Positions 17,052 through 25,765 of a stretch of DNA of 62,881 bases are shown piece by piece. The notes beneath the pieces were generated by a model. That model searched no databases, was not told the origin of the DNA, and worked only from the letters and a program-made list of their open reading frames with translations. Positions within the stretch are counted from its first letter, which is position 1, and each line of letters opens with the position of its first letter. Origin of the DNA: Acetobacteraceae bacterium (GTDB lineage: Bacteria > Pseudomonadota > Alphaproteobacteria > Zavarziniales > Zavarziniaceae); the NCBI GenBank assembly GCA_947379865.1, contig CANCOY010000004.1:1-62881 (forward strand), in the 5' to 3' direction. A program made the position numbers and the translations under genes.

Positions 17052-17846
17052 TCAGCCCAGCGCGACAACCGCACGCTTGGCCAAAACGCCAATCAGATGG
17101 GCGCGATAGTCGGCGCTGGCGTGGATATCGCTGTTGAGGTTGTCGGCCGAGGCCTTCACACCGTCGAGTGCTGCGGCCGTCAGCGACTTGGACAGCGCCG
17201 CCTCGGCATCGTTCCAGCGGAACACCGTGGGGCCGGCGCCGGTGATGGCAACGCGCACGCCAGACGCAGTCTTGGCGACAAAGGCGCCGACCATGGCATA
17301 GCGCGAGGCCGGGTTCGGGAACTTCTGATAGTTCGCCTTCTCGGCCTTGGGGAACTCCACCGCCGTCACGATCTCGTCGGCCTCAAGCGCGGTTTCGAAC
17401 ATGCCGGTGAAAAAGTCGTCGCCCGCGATACGGCGCTTGTTGGTGATGACGGTAGCGCCCAGTGCCACGACGGCGCCGGGATAATCCGCCGCCGGGTCAT
17501 TGTTGGCGATGGAGCCGCCAAGGGTGCCGCGGTTGCGAACCTGCGCGTCGCCAATGTTGCCAGCAAGGGCTGCCAGCGCCGGGATGGCGGCCTGCACGTC
17601 CTTGGAGGCGGCGACTTCGGCGTGCAGGGTGCCCGCACCGATGGTGACGACGTTGCCGGCAACCTTGATGCCCTTGAGCTCGGCGATCTTGGAGAGGTCG
17701 ATCACGTCCGACGGCGCCGCCAGGCGCTGCTTCAGCGTCGGGATCAGGGTCTGGCCGCCAGACATCAGCTTGGCATCGGGGTGCGATGCGATCAGGCCGG
17801 CAGCTTCGGCAACGCTGCTCGCCTTGTGATAGGAAAATTCGTACAT
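17052..17846 (-). CDS. coxM: Molybdenum hydroxylase FAD subunit (CoxM)
   Basis: 264 aa. FAD-binding PCMH-type domain with SGGQTLIP at 29-36 (where CoxM has AGGHS) and RGTLGGSIANNDPAADYP at 106-123, followed by the CO dehydrogenase flavoprotein C-terminal domain. It passes electrons from the CoxS iron-sulfur centres via FAD to the respiratory chain. It is third in the coxS-coxL-coxM order, 57 nt after coxL. In form I operons the usual order is M-S-L, whereas S-L-M is typical of form II. Confidence 0.92.
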   Translation of the reverse strand: MYEFSYHKASSVAEAAGLIASHPDAKLMSGGQTLIPTLKQRLAAPSDVIDLSKIAELKGIKVAGNVVTIGAGTLHAEVAASKDVQAAIPALAALAGNIGDAQVRNRGTLGGSIANNDPAADYPGAVVALGATVITNKRRIAGDDFFTGMFETALEADEIVTAVEFPKAEKANYQKFPNPASRYAMVGAFVAKTASGVRVAITGAGPTVFRWNDAEAALSKSLTAAALDGVKASADNLNSDIHASADYRAHLIGVLAKRAVVALG

Positions 17847-17903
17847 CGGTTTCTTCCCTGTCTTGTCGTGGCCGGCGCTTGGGGGCCAGATGCCTTGGCT
17901 GGA

Positions 17904-20285
17904 TTATTCGGCCGCGCGGGGCAGCCGGGTGGACTGGATGGCGCGCCAGACACGCTCGGGCGTGGCAGGCATGTCCATATGGCGGATGCCGATGGCATCG
18001 GTTACGGCGTTGATCACGGCGGGAGGGGAGCCGATGGCCCCGGCCTCGCCGCAGCCCTTCACGCCGATGGGATTGTGGGTGCAGGCGGTCTCGGTCGCGT
18101 CGATGGTGAAATTGGGCAGATCATCGGCGCGCGGCATGCAGTAATCCATGAACGAGCCGGTGATCAGCTGGCCGGTTTCCTCGTCATAGTGGCAGCCCTC
18201 GAGCATGGCCTGGCCGATGCCCTGGGCGATGCCGCCATGCACCTGTCCGTGCACGATCATGGGGTTGATGATGCGGCCAAAGTCATCCACGGCAGTGAAT
18301 TTCACGATCTGGGTCACGCCGGTCTCGGGGTCGATCTCGACCTCGCAGATATGGGTGCCCGAGGGGAAGGTGAAGTTCTGCGGATCATAGAACGCGTTCT
18401 CGTCGAGACCGGGCTCCAGTTCTTCCAGCGGATAGTTATGCGGCACATAGGCGTTGAAGGCGACTTCAGCGATTGTCATCTGCTTGTCGGTGCCCGCGAC
18501 CTTGAAGACGCCAGCCTTGAACTCGATGTCATCGACCGACGCTTCCATACGGTAGGCCACGATCTTGCGGCCCTTGGCGATGATCTTGTCTGCCGCCTTG
18601 ATGATGGCACTGCCACCGACCGAGCCGGAGCGTGAACCATAAGTGCCAAGGCCATACTGCACCTGGGCCGTATCGCCGTGGATGATCTCGATATTGTCGA
18701 GGGAGACGCCCAGATGCTCGGAGACGAGCTGGGCATAGGTTGTCTCATGACCCTGGCCATGGCTGTGGCAGCCGGTAAAGACCTGCACATTGCCGGTGGG
18801 GTTGAAACGCACCTGCGCGCTCTCGAACAGGCCAACGCCGGCACCAAGGGCGCCCGCCACCCGCGAGGGGGCCAGACCACAGGCCTCGATATAGGCGGAA
18901 AAGCCGATGCCGCGCAGCTTGCCACGCCGGGCCGCCTCGGCCTTGCGGGCGGGGAAGGTGCTGTATTCCGCCAGTTCCAGGGCCCGGTCCATGGAGGCGT
19001 CGAAATCGCCCACGTCATATTCCAGCGCCACAGGCGTGGCATAGGGAAACTTGCGAATGAAGTTCAGGCGGCGCAGCTCTGCCGGATCCTTGCCCAGATC
19101 GCGCGCCGCGCATTCGACGATGCGCTCAAGCAGATAGGTCGCCTCAGGGCGGCCGGCGCCGCGATAGGCATCCACCGGTGCCGTGTTGGTGAAGACCGCA
19201 TCCACCTCGACATAGATTGCCGGGGTTGTGTACTGGCCCGCCAACAGGGTGCCATAGAGATAGGTGGGAACAGCGGCCGAGAAGGTGTGCAGATAGGCGC
19301 CCATGGCAGCCGTGGTGCGCACATGCAGGCCAAGGAAACGCCCCTCGGCATCCACGGCGAGTTCCGCATGGCTGACATGGTCGCGGCCGTGGGCATCGCT
19401 GAGGAAGGCCTCGGAACGGTCGGAGGTCCACTTGACGGGACGGTCCACCTTCTTGGCGGCCCAGACACAGACCGCCTCTTCGGAATAGATGAAGATCTTG
19501 GAGCCAAAACCACCGCCCACATCGGGCGCCACCACCCGCAGCTTGTGCTCTGGCGCAATGCCCACAAAAGCCGAGAGGACCAGACGGGCAAGGTGCGGGT
19601 TCTGGCTGGTGGTGAAGAGGGTGAAGGTGCCGGTGCCGGAATCATAATCGCCCACGGCCGCGCGCGGCTCCATGGGATTGGGGATCAGGCGGTTGTTCAC
19701 CAGGTCAAGGGAGACGATATGGGCCGCGTTCTTGAACGCTGCCTCGGTCGCGGCCTTGTCGCCCAGTTCCCACTGGTAGCAGAGGTTGCTGGGCACGTCG
19801 GCGTGGACGAGGGGGCTGCCCGGCTTTGCCGCGTCGGCAGTGGAGACAACCGCCGGCAGCACGTCGTAATCAACCGCCACGGCTTCCGCCGCGTCCTTGG
19901 CCTGTGAGGCCGTTTCTGCGATCACCACCGCAACGTGGTCACCAACGAAGCGGACTTCGTCGAGGGCAAGGATCGGATGAGCGGGCGCCTTCATGGGGCT
20001 GCCATCCTTGGAATGGATGGTCCAGCCACAGATCAGGCCACCCAGCTTGTCGGCCGCCACGTCCTGCCCGGTCAGGACCGTGAGAACGCCAGGCATGGCC
20101 AGCGCCGCCGAGGCATCAATGCCCCGGATGCGCGCATGGGCATGGGGAGAGCGCACAAAGTGCGCATAGGACTGGCCCCGACGATTGATATCGTCGGTAT
20201 AATTGCCCTTGCCGGTCAGAAAACGCTGGTCTTCCTTGCGTTTTACGGACGCGCCGAAACCTTCGGCATTGCCTGTGGCAGTCAT
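17904..20285 (-). CDS. coxL: Form II CO dehydrogenase-like molybdenum subunit (CoxL)
   Basis: 793 aa, the usual CoxL length. Xanthine oxidase-family motifs: DVGGGFGSK near 255-263 and the catalytic Glu in GCGEAGAIGSPP close to the C-terminus. The active-site loop reads AYRGAGR at 373-379, the signature of form II enzymes; the form I AYxCSFR with the copper-binding Cys is absent. Form II proteins have been proposed as CO dehydrogenases but several may oxidise other substrates. It binds MCD-type Mo cofactor and forms the L subunit of an (LMS)2 complex. Confidence 0.93.
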   Translation of the reverse strand: MTATGNAEGFGASVKRKEDQRFLTGKGNYTDDINRRGQSYAHFVRSPHAHARIRGIDASAALAMPGVLTVLTGQDVAADKLGGLICGWTIHSKDGSPMKAPAHPILALDEVRFVGDHVAVVIAETASQAKDAAEAVAVDYDVLPAVVSTADAAKPGSPLVHADVPSNLCYQWELGDKAATEAAFKNAAHIVSLDLVNNRLIPNPMEPRAAVGDYDSGTGTFTLFTTSQNPHLARLVLSAFVGIAPEHKLRVVAPDVGGGFGSKIFIYSEEAVCVWAAKKVDRPVKWTSDRSEAFLSDAHGRDHVSHAELAVDAEGRFLGLHVRTTAAMGAYLHTFSAAVPTYLYGTLLAGQYTTPAIYVEVDAVFTNTAPVDAYRGAGRPEATYLLERIVECAARDLGKDPAELRRLNFIRKFPYATPVALEYDVGDFDASMDRALELAEYSTFPARKAEAARRGKLRGIGFSAYIEACGLAPSRVAGALGAGVGLFESAQVRFNPTGNVQVFTGCHSHGQGHETTYAQLVSEHLGVSLDNIEIIHGDTAQVQYGLGTYGSRSGSVGGSAIIKAADKIIAKGRKIVAYRMEASVDDIEFKAGVFKVAGTDKQMTIAEVAFNAYVPHNYPLEELEPGLDENAFYDPQNFTFPSGTHICEVEIDPETGVTQIVKFTAVDDFGRIINPMIVHGQVHGGIAQGIGQAMLEGCHYDEETGQLITGSFMDYCMPRADDLPNFTIDATETACTHNPIGVKGCGEAGAIGSPPAVINAVTDAIGIRHMDMPATPERVWRAIQSTRLPRAAE

Positions 20286-20307
20286 GGGCCAGCCCCTCCT
20301 TGTTGGA

Positions 20308-20781
20308 TCAGCTGCGCATTGCGGCGGCGCCGGCGATCACGGCCTTCACGATGTTGTGATAGCCCGTGCAGCGGCAGATGTTGCCTTCCAGCTGCTCGCG
20401 CACCGTGTGCTCATCAGGATTGGGGTGGCGCGACACCAGATCAACGGCGCTCATCACCATGCCGGGCGTGCAGAAACCGCACTGCAGGCCATGATGCTCG
20501 CGGAAGGCAGCCTGCATCGGGTGCAGTTCGCCATCCTTGGCCAGGCCTTCGATGGTCGTGATGGCCGCGCCCTCGGCGGTGGCCGCCAGCATGGTGCAGG
20601 ACTTCACAGACTTGCCGTCAACATGAACGACGCAGGCGCCGCACTGGCTGGTGTCACAGCCGACATGGGTGCCGGTCAGCTTCAGCGTTTCACGCAGAAA
20701 CTCGACAAGCAGGGTACGGGGTTCGGCTGCAGCGGTGACTGCCTTGCCATTGACGCTCATGGAAATCGTAATCGAGGACAT
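20308..20781 (-). CDS. coxS: Molybdenum hydroxylase 2x[2Fe-2S] subunit (CoxS)
   Basis: 157 aa from the ATG at 20781, with GGGAG upstream. The plant-type ferredoxin centre uses Cys42, 47, 50 and 62; the second, alpha-helical centre uses Cys101, 104, 136 and 138 (CGFC and CRC). It relays electrons from the Mo site in CoxL to FAD in CoxM. It is the first structural gene, 22 nt before coxL. The 169 nt upstream contain an inverted repeat (20869-20913). Confidence 0.95.
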   Translation of the reverse strand: MSSITISMSVNGKAVTAAAEPRTLLVEFLRETLKLTGTHVGCDTSQCGACVVHVDGKSVKSCTMLAATAEGAAITTIEGLAKDGELHPMQAAFREHHGLQCGFCTPGMVMSAVDLVSRHPNPDEHTVREQLEGNICRCTGYHNIVKAVIAGAAAMRS

Positions 20782-20868
20782 TGTTGTCTCCCTGTGTTCC
20801 TCATCGGCGCGAGCGACGCGTGCCTCGGATCGGGCACGTTGCCGCCTTTTTGTTGTGCCTGCCGCACC

Positions 20869-20913
20869 CGCTTGACCCCAAGTCTCATCTGGGGGAAGGC
20901 ATGCGGTCAAGCG
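20869..20913. repeat. Perfect 9-bp inverted repeat between coxG and coxS
   Basis: CGCTTGACC at 20869-20877 and GGTCAAGCG at 20905-20913, separated by 27 nt. It lies 88 nt upstream of the coxS start and 37 nt past the coxG stop. It could be a pair of operator half-sites or the base of an RNA hairpin. There is no T-run next to it, so it is not an ordinary terminator. Confidence 0.6.
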
Positions 20914-20950
20914 TGGCGTGCGGCGTGTTTCCGCCGCTGCCTGAATTTGA

Positions 20951-21532
20951 TCAGCGATTCATCAGATACAGAACCGCCAGGACGGCAACCACAAGCCCGG
21001 AAATCCAGACAGCCGTGGGGATGCCGCGTGAAGGTTCAGCCAGGGCCACCGCCGGGGTGGGCGCGGGGGCTGTCGCGGCTTCAGTGGTTGTTTCCACACT
21101 GGAAAGCGCCACAAACCGGGTAAAGAATTCGTCGGCCATTTTCTTGGCCGTGCCATCGATCAGGCGCGAGCCGATCTGGGCCAGTTTGCCGCCCACATTT
21201 GCCTTCACCACATAGGTCATGACGGTATCGGCGCCGTCCTCACGCAGCGACACCTGTGCAGACCCCTTGGCAAAGCCGGCGGCGCCGCCCGTGCCTTCAC
21301 CGGTGATGGTGTAGCTTTCCGGCGGGTTGATGTCGCTGAGCGTAACCTTGCCCTTGAAGCGCGCCTTGACCGGGCCCACGGCCGCCGTGACAGCCGCTTC
21401 CATGTCGGTGTCGGATGTCTTGGTCACGCTTTCGCAACCGGGGATGGCCTGGCGCAGGATCTCCGGATCGTTCAGGGCAGCCCATACACGCTCGCGCGGT
21501 GCCGGGATGCGGTATTCGCCGCTCATGTCCAT
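20951..21532 (-). CDS. coxG: CoxG-like SRPBCC protein with C-terminal membrane anchor
   Basis: 193 aa. Residues 1-145 are the CoxG/SRPBCC fold (start MDMSGEYRIPAPRERVWAALNDPEILRQAIPGCES...). A Pro/Ala-rich linker leads to one transmembrane helix at about 172-190 (GIPTAVWISGLVVAVLAVLYL). CoxG anchors CO dehydrogenase to the membrane or delivers hydrophobic electron acceptors. It is the most upstream gene of the locus, 169 nt before coxS. Confidence 0.9.
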   Translation of the reverse strand: MDMSGEYRIPAPRERVWAALNDPEILRQAIPGCESVTKTSDTDMEAAVTAAVGPVKARFKGKVTLSDINPPESYTITGEGTGGAAGFAKGSAQVSLREDGADTVMTYVVKANVGGKLAQIGSRLIDGTAKKMADEFFTRFVALSSVETTTEAATAPAPTPAVALAEPSRGIPTAVWISGLVVAVLAVLYLMNR

Positions 21533-21632
21533 CTGATCATCCTCAACGTCTTGGCATGCCGACAGGTTCTGCCCCGCAGCATGTTCAGGGGCGCACTGTG
21601 CACCGGCCGGGCGGCGGGCTCAACCCAAGGCC

Positions 21633-22607
21633 CTAGCTGCCACCAGCCGGTTTCATGGGTTTGCCAAGCGCCTTCAACTGGTCGCGAAAGCGTTCACATG
21701 GGTCCGTGTCATCAACACGGGCGGTGAACCATAGATAATCGAAAGGCAGGCGATTGTCGAAAGTCTTGCCATAGGCGACGGCGTCTGTTTTCCCGTCGGC
21801 CACTTCAAGAAACGAAACAATGGTCGCAGGCGCCGGATCCAGCAGGGCCAGATACCAGGGGGCGCCCCTGTCGCGCCGGACGTGCCCGTTGCCCGCGATA
21901 AGGATGGCGCCGTCGCTGCCAGGCTTGGCCAGCGCCTCGGCCATGAGGCCATCGCGCACCCGTTGGACACGGATCATCGGCGCGATGGAATCATCCGGCA
22001 GCAGGCCACAATGGCTCGCCCGCATTTCCTCGCTCATGGCGGCGCGGGTTTCCTCCGACGGCTCGGTGGTAAGGGCAAGGCGGCTGACCCGCTCGGGGGC
22101 AAGTGCCGTCCAGCCTTCACTGGCGACAGCGTGCACACCATCGCGGGAAAGATTGGCCGTGCGGATCGGCAGCCCCGCCGCAAGGGCGGCTTCGGCGATG
22201 GGGGCATAGAGCACCCAGTCAGGCCAGCCGGTGGCTTCCCAGCCGATGGCGGCACCCAGTCCGGCGGCGCTGGTCGGCTTGCCCGCCAGGAAGGCGTCGA
22301 GTGCCGGCCCCTGACCCTCGTCAATCATCTCGAAGGCCAAGGCCGGTTTGCGGCCAGCCTTGATCAGGGCTGCAACGACCCGTGCCTGAAGCTGATGATG
22401 CTGCGGATTGTCGTGCTTTTCACCCAGCAGCACATAACGCCGCGCCGCAAGCCGCTCGAAAAGCTCGTCCTCGGTTACAAACCGGCTGTCGGCAACGGAC
22501 CAGATGCGCCCGACAAGCGGATTGCGGCGTCCCAGTTGGTCGGGCTGCCCGGTGGATGCGCAGGCTGCCAGAAGGGTTGCGACCAGCGCAAATGCGAGCG
22601 CCCTCAC
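21633..22607 (-). CDS. ChaN-family lipoprotein
   Basis: 324 aa. Lipoprotein signal with lipobox LAAC (Cys16). ChaN/haem-binding uptake domain: YVLLGEKHDNPQHHQLQ near the N-terminus, FEMIDEGQ, and the C-terminal GNGHVRRDRGAP. Homologues such as Campylobacter ChaN bind haem and are iron-regulated outer-membrane lipoproteins, so a role in haem handling is likely but not proven. Its ATG overlaps the stop of the DUF4149 membrane protein gene (ATGA), so the two are translated together. Confidence 0.85.
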   Translation of the reverse strand: MRALAFALVATLLAACASTGQPDQLGRRNPLVGRIWSVADSRFVTEDELFERLAARRYVLLGEKHDNPQHHQLQARVVAALIKAGRKPALAFEMIDEGQGPALDAFLAGKPTSAAGLGAAIGWEATGWPDWVLYAPIAEAALAAGLPIRTANLSRDGVHAVASEGWTALAPERVSRLALTTEPSEETRAAMSEEMRASHCGLLPDDSIAPMIRVQRVRDGLMAEALAKPGSDGAILIAGNGHVRRDRGAPWYLALLDPAPATIVSFLEVADGKTDAVAYGKTFDNRLPFDYLWFTARVDDTDPCERFRDQLKALGKPMKPAGGS

Positions 22608-23011
22608 GCTGAAGCAAAGCCCCAGAAGATAACCACGAGTGCAGCGAACTGGGCGACATTGATGATGACGCTTTCCCTGTGCAGGCGCTCGAACGTGTGG
22701 CCCGCCGCAGCATCACCGGCAAGTTCAGCATCCCGCAGCCGGTTCATGCGAGGCATGAGATCGAGGGTGAGCCAGACAAAAAGACCGGCAACAACCGCCA
22801 GAATCAGCGACGGCCAGAAGGACCAGACGGCTGCTGATGCAAGGCCGGTAAGGGCCGCCATCAATGGGTAATAGATCCGGAACATGGCCCGAATGAAAGC
22901 GCCTGCCTCCGCCTTGGGCAGGCGGGCAAAGGCAACCGGCGCCACGACAAGCGAGAAGAACGCCATGCCGCCGAGAGCCAAGGCAACGAGATAAGCCGCC
23001 AGGACCGCCAT
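22604..23011 (-). CDS. DUF4149-type integral membrane protein
   Basis: 135 aa with four hydrophobic segments (about 2-28, 47-63, 66-84 and 113-133) and a charged loop at 88-112, the pattern of DUF4149/TMEM205-like proteins. Function is unknown. It is translationally coupled to the downstream ChaN-like lipoprotein gene, which suggests a shared envelope role. CTCTCCTC just upstream on the plus strand is a good GAGGAGAG ribosome-binding site for it on the minus strand. Confidence 0.75.
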   Translation of the reverse strand: MAVLAAYLVALALGGMAFFSLVVAPVAFARLPKAEAGAFIRAMFRIYYPLMAALTGLASAAVWSFWPSLILAVVAGLFVWLTLDLMPRMNRLRDAELAGDAAAGHTFERLHRESVIINVAQFAALVVIFWGFASA

Positions 23012-23359
23012 CAGCCAGTTCTCCTCTCAAGAATGCGATTCAACCATCTGACGCTACAGCATATATCAAAATCGGGCACTCGGGCAGGGCTGGAAACTGC
23101 CGGGTGGGGGATATTGCTGAACGCACCCTGCAGCCCGGATCTCTGTCCGTCCTGCAAAGAGCGCAAGCAGGCTGATGTCCGCGTCTGTCCGCAGTCTGGA
23201 GTTTTTCCTGCCTATACATTGCCAAAACGTAAATCGAGGTGTGACAGCAGGAAGGCGTACTGATAGGATTGTCAGTATAGGGGAGTTCAGTAGACGGTTG
23301 CTTGTCTGCGCGGGGGCGCAAGCAAGCTCTGGCTAGTGTCTGGGGGGCTTGGTGCAAGA
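23012..23359 (+). promoter_or_regulatory. Long intergenic leader of the cold-shock gene
   Basis: 348 nt without a supported gene, between divergent transcription units. It contains a 6-bp inverted repeat TACTGA-N8-TCAGTA (23258-23277) and a longer hairpin (23300-23327): arms of 12 nt pairing except for a 2-nt mismatch, GGGG loop. The G-run GGGGGG at 23342-23347 may serve as ribosome-binding site. Long structured leaders are typical of cold-shock mRNAs. No convincing sigma-70 pair was found by eye. Confidence 0.5.
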
Positions 23360-23914
23360 ATGTTGATGGACCCGCATGCCGAAGCCGGCGACCTGATGGA
23401 GTCGGCTGAAATCATTGACGTACACGGCATTGTCAAATGGTTTGATGGGCTCAAGGGATACGGCTTCATCTCTCAGCCCGGCGGCGGCGATGATGTTTTG
23501 CTTCATCTTTCTGTTCTGCGTCAGGCTGGCTTCGACATAGTTCAGGAAGGCACAACCGTACGTTGCCAGGCGGTACGCCGCGCCAAGGGCCTGCAGGCCC
23601 TGAAGGTCGTCGCAGTCGACGCCTCAACCGCCATTGTCCCCGATCGCTCGGGCCGGGTTGCGCCGCGTGCGGTCCCGGTGGAGCAGGTGCTCGCCCAGGG
23701 CGACCTCCAGACTGCCATCGTCAAGTGGTTCAACCGCATTCGCGGCTATGGCTTTATCTCTCGCGGCGAAGGCACCCAGGATATCTTTGTCCATATGGAG
23801 ACCCTGCGGCGGGCCGGGCTTGCCGAGCTTCACCCCGGTCAGCCCGTCCGCGTGCGCATTGTCGAGGGCAACAAGGGCCCCCAGGTCACCGACCTTCTGA
23901 TTGAAGGCGATTGA
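23360..23914 (+). CDS. Cold-shock protein with two cold-shock domains
   Basis: 184 aa from the ATG at 23360 (an ATG at 23366 or GTG at 23336 are alternatives). Two cold-shock domains: residues about 22-88 with GIVKWFDGLKGYGFIS, and about 117-182 with AIVKWFNRIRGYGFIS. Double-domain Csps of this size are characteristic of alphaproteobacteria. They bind single-stranded RNA/DNA through aromatic RNP motifs and act as RNA chaperones. A perfect 8-bp hairpin follows the stop. Confidence 0.92.
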   Translation: MLMDPHAEAGDLMESAEIIDVHGIVKWFDGLKGYGFISQPGGGDDVLLHLSVLRQAGFDIVQEGTTVRCQAVRRAKGLQALKVVAVDASTAIVPDRSGRVAPRAVPVEQVLAQGDLQTAIVKWFNRIRGYGFISRGEGTQDIFVHMETLRRAGLAELHPGQPVRVRIVEGNKGPQVTDLLIEGD

Positions 23915-23923
23915 CCCTTCACG

Positions 23924-23945
23924 CCCCGCTGCCGTGACAGCGGGG
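23924..23945 (+). terminator. Possible terminator hairpin after the cold-shock gene
   Basis: Perfect 8-bp stem CCCCGCTG/CAGCGGGG with a 6-nt loop, 10 nt after the stop codon. It has no T-run, so it may be a stabilising 3' hairpin rather than an intrinsic terminator. Confidence 0.4.
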
Positions 23946-23977
23946 AGGGTGACCGTTCAATCAACCCAAAGCGCCGG

Positions 23978-24958
23978 TCAGGGTATTTCCTTCAGCGTCA
24001 CGGCGTAGTCCGTGGCGGGCCGACCCGTCTTGATCAGCTTTTCCCCAGCCATGAAGCGTGACAGCCGGGCATAACGCACCGGGTCGAGAGCCCCCGGGCT
24101 TTGGGCAAAGCGCGCCAGGGTCAGGTTCAGGATCTGCCGGTTCTGGGCATCGCCAAGGTCGGGATAGGCCTTGGCAAAGGCGGCCCACGCCTCATCCGGA
24201 TGGTTGTGCAGAAAGGCGGTTGCCCGCTCAAGTGCTGCAACAAAGCGCGGCAGGCGGGCGTCATCCAGGTGGTCATTCCGCGCCACAAGGATCAACTCGT
24301 CATAAAGGGGGATGCCTTCCTCCTCTACCGGAAAGGCGCGTCCGGGCTTTTTCTCGGCCGCCATTTGCACCAGTTCGACATTGCGATAAGCGCCGATCAC
24401 AGCATCCACCTGGCCCGAGAGCAGGGCCGGCAGAAGCGAGAAGTTCACATTCACCAGCGTGACGTCGTTCAGTCCCAGGCCATTCTTGCGCAGCATCACC
24501 GACAGCAGCGTGTCCTCGAAGCCGGCAATCGAATAGCCGATCTTCTTGCCCTTGAGGTCGGCGACGCTGTGGATTGGGCCTTCCTCAAGGGTGACAAGGC
24601 AATTGAGGGGGGTTGCCACCAGCGTGGCGAAACGCTTCAGCGGCAGGCCCTGGTCAACCTGCAGGACCAGTTGGGGCTGATAGGTGACGGCCACGTCGGC
24701 CTTGCCGGCGGCGACAAGCTTGGGCGGGTCGTTTGGATCACTGGGCGCAATCAGTTCCACGTCGAGGCCGGCATCAGCGAAAAAGCCCTTTTCGCGCGCA
24801 ATGATCAGCGGCGCATGGTCGGGGTTCACATACCAGTCAAGCAGGACAACCAGCTTGTCCGCCGCCTGTGCCTGGGGGGCTGCAAAGCCACCAGCCACCA
24901 GTGCGGCTATGGACAGGATGGTTGCCAGCAGGCAGCGCCCGGGGAAACGTCGTTTCAT
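23978..24958 (-). CDS. thiY: ThiY-like thiamin pyrimidine precursor-binding protein
   Basis: 326 aa from the ATG at 24958, which begins a signal peptide (cleavage after AQA). NMT1/THI5-like periplasmic binding fold: LLDWYVNPDHAPLIIAREKGFF followed by DPPKLVAAGKADVAVTYQPQL, the usual start of ThiY proteins. It should bind formylaminopyrimidine or a similar HMP precursor for uptake. The assignment is strongly supported by the TPP riboswitch at the head of the operon. It is the last gene, 31 nt after the permease. Confidence 0.88.
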   Translation of the reverse strand: MKRRFPGRCLLATILSIAALVAGGFAAPQAQAADKLVVLLDWYVNPDHAPLIIAREKGFFADAGLDVELIAPSDPNDPPKLVAAGKADVAVTYQPQLVLQVDQGLPLKRFATLVATPLNCLVTLEEGPIHSVADLKGKKIGYSIAGFEDTLLSVMLRKNGLGLNDVTLVNVNFSLLPALLSGQVDAVIGAYRNVELVQMAAEKKPGRAFPVEEEGIPLYDELILVARNDHLDDARLPRFVAALERATAFLHNHPDEAWAAFAKAYPDLGDAQNRQILNLTLARFAQSPGALDPVRYARLSRFMAGEKLIKTGRPATDYAVTLKEIP

Positions 24959-24989
24959 GGGTTCGATCCTATGTTTCTTTGCAGATGTG

Positions 24990-25763
24990 TCAGGCATTTG
25001 CCGCAGCCTGCGGGCGCCAGGGCATGGCCCGGGCAAGCAGCCAGTCGACGCCGAGATAGAGGGCAACCGCCATGGCGGCCAGGGTCAGCAGGGCTGCGAA
25101 CATCAGGTCGATCTGAAGGCGGCCGTTGGCGTGCAGCATGAGATGGCCAAGGCCAGCACCAGCCCCCACCCATTCACCAATCACGGCACCGATGGGGGCA
25201 ATGGCGACGCCTACCCGGATGCCAGAGGCCAGGCTGGGCAAGGCAGCAGGCACCCGGACCAGCAGAAAGCCGCGCAGCCGTGAGGCCATGGTCAGCTTCT
25301 GCCCCTGCATGACCCGCACCAGGTCCAGCCAGCCGGGCTCAACCTGCCGCAGGCCATCGTGGAACGAGGCCGTAACCGGAAAGAAGATGATCAGCGCTGC
25401 CATGGCAATCTTTGAGGCCATGCCATAGCCCAGCCAGAGGACCAGCAGCGGGGCCAGGGCAAAGACCGGAATCGCCTGGCTTGCAACCAGCAGGGGCAAC
25501 AGCCAGCGCCGGGCCACCGCACTTGCCGTTACCAGCATGGCCGCCAGCGCACCGCCCACCACCCCCGCAATCAGACCAAGGCAGACCTCGCCCAGCGTGA
25601 CAGCCGTGTTGGCGATCAGGGTCCCGGCATGGGCCTGCCATGCCAGCAGAACGGCGTACGGCCCGGGCAGGATGTAGGGCGGGACACCTGTGAGCGACAC
25701 CAGCATAGACCAGGCAGCAATCAACCCGCCAAGGATGACGAGCACGCGAACGGCAGCACCCAT
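24990..25763 (-). CDS. thiX: ThiX-like ABC transporter permease
   Basis: 257 aa with about six hydrophobic helices and a BPD/SsuC-type EAA loop around GLRQVEPGWLDLVRVMQGQKL. It forms the membrane channel for the thiamin pyrimidine precursor with ThiZ and ThiY. Two nt separate it from the ATPase gene, so the genes are co-translated. The specificity comes from the riboswitch and the ThiY-like protein; the permease alone would only be called nitrate/sulfonate/taurine-type. Confidence 0.88.
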   Translation of the reverse strand: MGAAVRVLVILGGLIAAWSMLVSLTGVPPYILPGPYAVLLAWQAHAGTLIANTAVTLGEVCLGLIAGVVGGALAAMLVTASAVARRWLLPLLVASQAIPVFALAPLLVLWLGYGMASKIAMAALIIFFPVTASFHDGLRQVEPGWLDLVRVMQGQKLTMASRLRGFLLVRVPAALPSLASGIRVGVAIAPIGAVIGEWVGAGAGLGHLMLHANGRLQIDLMFAALLTLAAMAVALYLGVDWLLARAMPWRPQAAANA

Positions 25764-25765
25764 CC

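Noticed and set aside
17097..18635. Long open frame (512 aa) on the plus strand opposite coxM/coxL
   Set aside because: Low-complexity Gly/Asp/His-rich translation without family motifs. It is a GC-rich shadow of the minus-strand coxM and coxL genes.
17904..20285. Form I (true CO dehydrogenase) assignment of CoxL
   Set aside because: The AYxCSFR loop is absent; the sequence has AYRGAGR.
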